The position numbers and the translations under genes are program-made. Positions 6,968 to 8,390 of a stretch of 8,390 nt of DNA are shown in pieces. The DNA lies in the NCBI GenBank assembly GCA_023423795.1, contig JAFAEX010000154.1, forward strand, positions 1 to 8,390, read 5' to 3'. This stretch comes from Chloroflexota bacterium (GTDB lineage: Bacteria; Chloroflexota; Chloroflexia; Thermomicrobiales; UBA6265). Each line of letters begins with the position of its first letter. Position 1 is the first letter of the stretch. The notes beneath the pieces were generated by a model, which saw only the letters and a list, made by a program, of their open reading frames with translations, had not been told where the DNA came from and did no database searches.

Positions 6968-8143
6968 ATGGCGGGGATCGAACTGCGGGGCGTGAGTTGG
7001 GACCACCCCCGGGGCCACGACTGCATGGTGGCGACGGCCGCGGCGTACCGCGCCGTTGCGCCGGAGGTCACGATCCGCTGGCAAACGCGCAGCCTGCAGG
7101 ATTTCGCCGACTTCCCGATCCAGAAACTGGCCGAGACCTACGACCTGCTGATCATCGACCACCCCTTCGTGGGGTTCGGCGCGTCCGACGGCTGTCTGCT
7201 GCCGCTGGACGAGGTCCTGGCCCCGGAGGTGCTGGCCGAGCAGGAGGCGGGCAGCGTCGGGCCGAGCCACCGCTCCTACGCGTACGGCGGCAAACAGTGG
7301 GCGCTGGCGAACGACGCCGCCGGGCACGTATCGGCATACCGTCCGGATCTGCTGGAAGAACTCGGCGGCCACCCGCGAACGTGGGACGACGTGCTGCGGC
7401 TGGCCGAGGCGCGGACGACGGAGGAACGGGCGCGGGTCGGCGTTCCGCTGATCCCGGTCGATGCCTTGATGACCTTCCTCAGCATCTGCGCGGCGTACGA
7501 CACGCCGGCCTTTTCCGAACCGGATCGCGTTGTGGATCGAGCGGCAGGGCGGCACGCGCTCGGGATGCTGGGCGCGCTGGCCCGAGCGGCGCACCCGCGT
7601 TCGCTGGAGCTGAACCCGCCGCGGATGCTCGATCTCGCGGCGGAGTCGGACGACGTCGCCTACATCCCGTCGCTGTTCGGGTACTCGAACTACGCGCGGC
7701 CGGGGTTCCGGCGCAACCTCGTTCGCTTCGGGGGTATTCCCGTCGGCGCCGGTGATGAGCCACACGGCGGGATTCTGGGAGGCGCTGGCATCGCGGTATC
7801 CAGCCGCACGAAGCACCCGGAAGAGGCGGTGGCCTACGCGGCGTTCGTGGTCAGCCCGGAGGTGCAGCGCGGGGTCTATTTCGCCAGCGGCGGGCAACCG
7901 GGGCACCGCGCGGCCTGGGAGGATGCGGCGGTCAACGCGGCGTCGGCAAACTTCTTCGCGGATACGTTGCCTCCCCTCGACCGGGCCTACCTGCGCCCGC
8001 GCTACGACGGGTTCATGGCCGTGCAGGAGGAAGCCGGCGAAGCGATCCACGCCTGGTTGCGCGACGGCGGAACCGACCCCGACGCGCTGCTGGACCGACT
8101 CGACGCCCGGTACCGGGAAAGCGAACCGGCGGGGAAGGAATAG
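6968..8143 (+). CDS. Family-1-type extracellular solute-binding protein lacking a signal peptide
   Basis: This 391-residue protein has the two-lobe pattern of ABC sugar-binding proteins of the MalE/family 1 type. YDLLIIDHPFVGFG (58-71) is a strand-loop of lobe 1. A 'G-K-Q-W-A-L-A-N-D' segment followed by SAYRPDLLEELGG and TWDDVLRLAE matches the hinge region of the family. GGILGGAGIAVSSRTKHPEE and AYAAFVVSPEVQRG are the usual C-lobe motifs. The N-terminus is MAGIELRGVSWDHPRGHD, with no Lys/Arg plus hydrophobic stretch and no lipobox cysteine. The strong ribosome binding site AGGGAGG (6956-6962, 5-base spacing) supports this ATG, and the in-frame sequence upstream offers no leader either. It therefore probably stays in the cytoplasm or is exported by an unusual route. 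It does not match the CUT2 permease at 1-968, which uses a different binding-protein fold, and no CUT1 permease or ATPase is present. It may be a ligand sensor, carrier or enzyme for the CoA pathway; that is a guess. Confidence 0.8.
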   Translation: MAGIELRGVSWDHPRGHDCMVATAAAYRAVAPEVTIRWQTRSLQDFADFPIQKLAETYDLLIIDHPFVGFGASDGCLLPLDEVLAPEVLAEQEAGSVGPSHRSYAYGGKQWALANDAAGHVSAYRPDLLEELGGHPRTWDDVLRLAEARTTEERARVGVPLIPVDALMTFLSICAAYDTPAFSEPDRVVDRAAGRHALGMLGALARAAHPRSLELNPPRMLDLAAESDDVAYIPSLFGYSNYARPGFRRNLVRFGGIPVGAGDEPHGGILGGAGIAVSSRTKHPEEAVAYAAFVVSPEVQRGVYFASGGQPGHRAAWEDAAVNAASANFFADTLPPLDRAYLRPRYDGFMAVQEEAGEAIHAWLRDGGTDPDALLDRLDARYRESEPAGKE

Positions 8144-8240
8144 GCGCGGTCCGGCAACGACTGCCAGCCACGCCCGCCCCGCGGACGACGGCGGATGCGT
8201 CACTGTCGCGGACACCGGGCCAGACGCGGTCCACTTGATG

Positions 8241-8335
8241 GCGATTGCCTGTTTGATCCGGGTATCGGCCCGGCGGGCGCGATGACGGCGGTTGCCTATG
8301 TGATCTGGACGCCGGCCCATGGGCGGGCGAGATGA
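8241..8335. repeat. Imperfect direct repeat, two copies of 45-48 bases
   Basis: Copy 1 (8241-8285) and copy 2 (8288-8335) begin GCGATTGCCT and GCGGTTGCCT and both end in GATGA. By hand alignment 36 of 45 positions match, with one 3-base insertion (ATG) in copy 2 that creates the GCCCATGGGC palindrome. The copies are divergent, so the duplication is not recent or they are members of a dispersed family. Confidence 0.7.
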
Positions 8336-8390
8336 ATCGCGCACCTACAGCGGGCGGGGCGGTCGCGGGTTGTAGGGGCGCGATGCATCC
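8330..8390. repeat. Large inverted repeat (22-base arms, 17-base loop) at the window edge
   Basis: The left arm (8330-8351) and right arm (8369-8390) match at 18 of 22 positions when one is reverse-complemented. The core is TCGCG followed by a C-rich CCTAC block on one arm and GTAGG...CGCGA on the other. The right arm reaches the last base of the window, so the element may be longer. It could be a dispersed palindromic repeat, a MITE end or a bidirectional terminator stem. Confidence 0.75.

Larger units (their letters stand above)
8144..8390. other. Non-coding 3' region
   Basis: This 247-base stretch follows the last gene. No open frame in it has a plausible start, ribosome binding site and family match. 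It contains the direct repeat and inverted repeat described separately, plus a perfect 10-base palindrome GCCCATGGGC at 8315-8324. No simple hairpin-plus-T-run terminator directly follows the gene. Confidence 0.6.

Noticed and set aside
8144..8240. Rho-independent terminator directly after the last gene
   Set aside because: I found G+C-rich short complementarities but no stable stem followed by a run of T.

Overview
The window is G+C-rich (roughly 70% by eye) and reads entirely on the + strand. Seven protein genes cover almost all of it, with short gaps or 4-base start/stop overlaps between most neighbours, as in a catabolic operon. AGGAGG-type ribosome binding sites, GTG starts and strong G/C preference at third codon positions suit a high-G+C bacterium. 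Gene families of this mix occur in Chloroflexota (Thermomicrobia/Sphaerobacter-like) and Actinomycetota. Palindromic and tandem intergenic repeats at 3806-3893 and 8241-8390 resemble ones I associate with Chloroflexota, but this is an impression from memory and not a taxonomic call.

Layout: 1-968 is the 3' part of a ribose-type (CUT2, RbsC-like) ABC permease. 990-2090 is an aldose 1-epimerase-like protein, 2087-2965 an SMP-30/gluconolactonase-like lactonase, and 3012-3803 a classical short-chain dehydrogenase. These four look like a sugar import and oxidation module. A 118-base gap with two different short tandem repeats (3804-3921) separates it from a second module: a family III (CaiB/BaiF) CoA-transferase (3922-5109), a one-chain fusion of both subunits of a glutaconate CoA-transferase/IpdAB-like enzyme (5106-6875), and after a 92-base gap a family-1 solute-binding protein without a signal peptide (6968-8143). 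The last 247 bases are non-coding and hold an imperfect 47-base direct repeat and a large hairpin.

How the genes may work together (inference): a sugar-like compound is imported, its anomers are interconverted, the SDR oxidises it, the lactonase opens the lactone to an acid, CaiB makes the CoA thioester by exchange, and the fused protein acts on that thioester. The fused protein lacks the glutamate that carries CoA in true family I CoA-transferases. It therefore more likely acts as a hydrolase or ring/C-C cleaving enzyme, as IpdAB does in steroid degradation. That fusion, its coupling to CaiB beside sugar genes, and the signal-less binding protein are the most interesting parts of the window.
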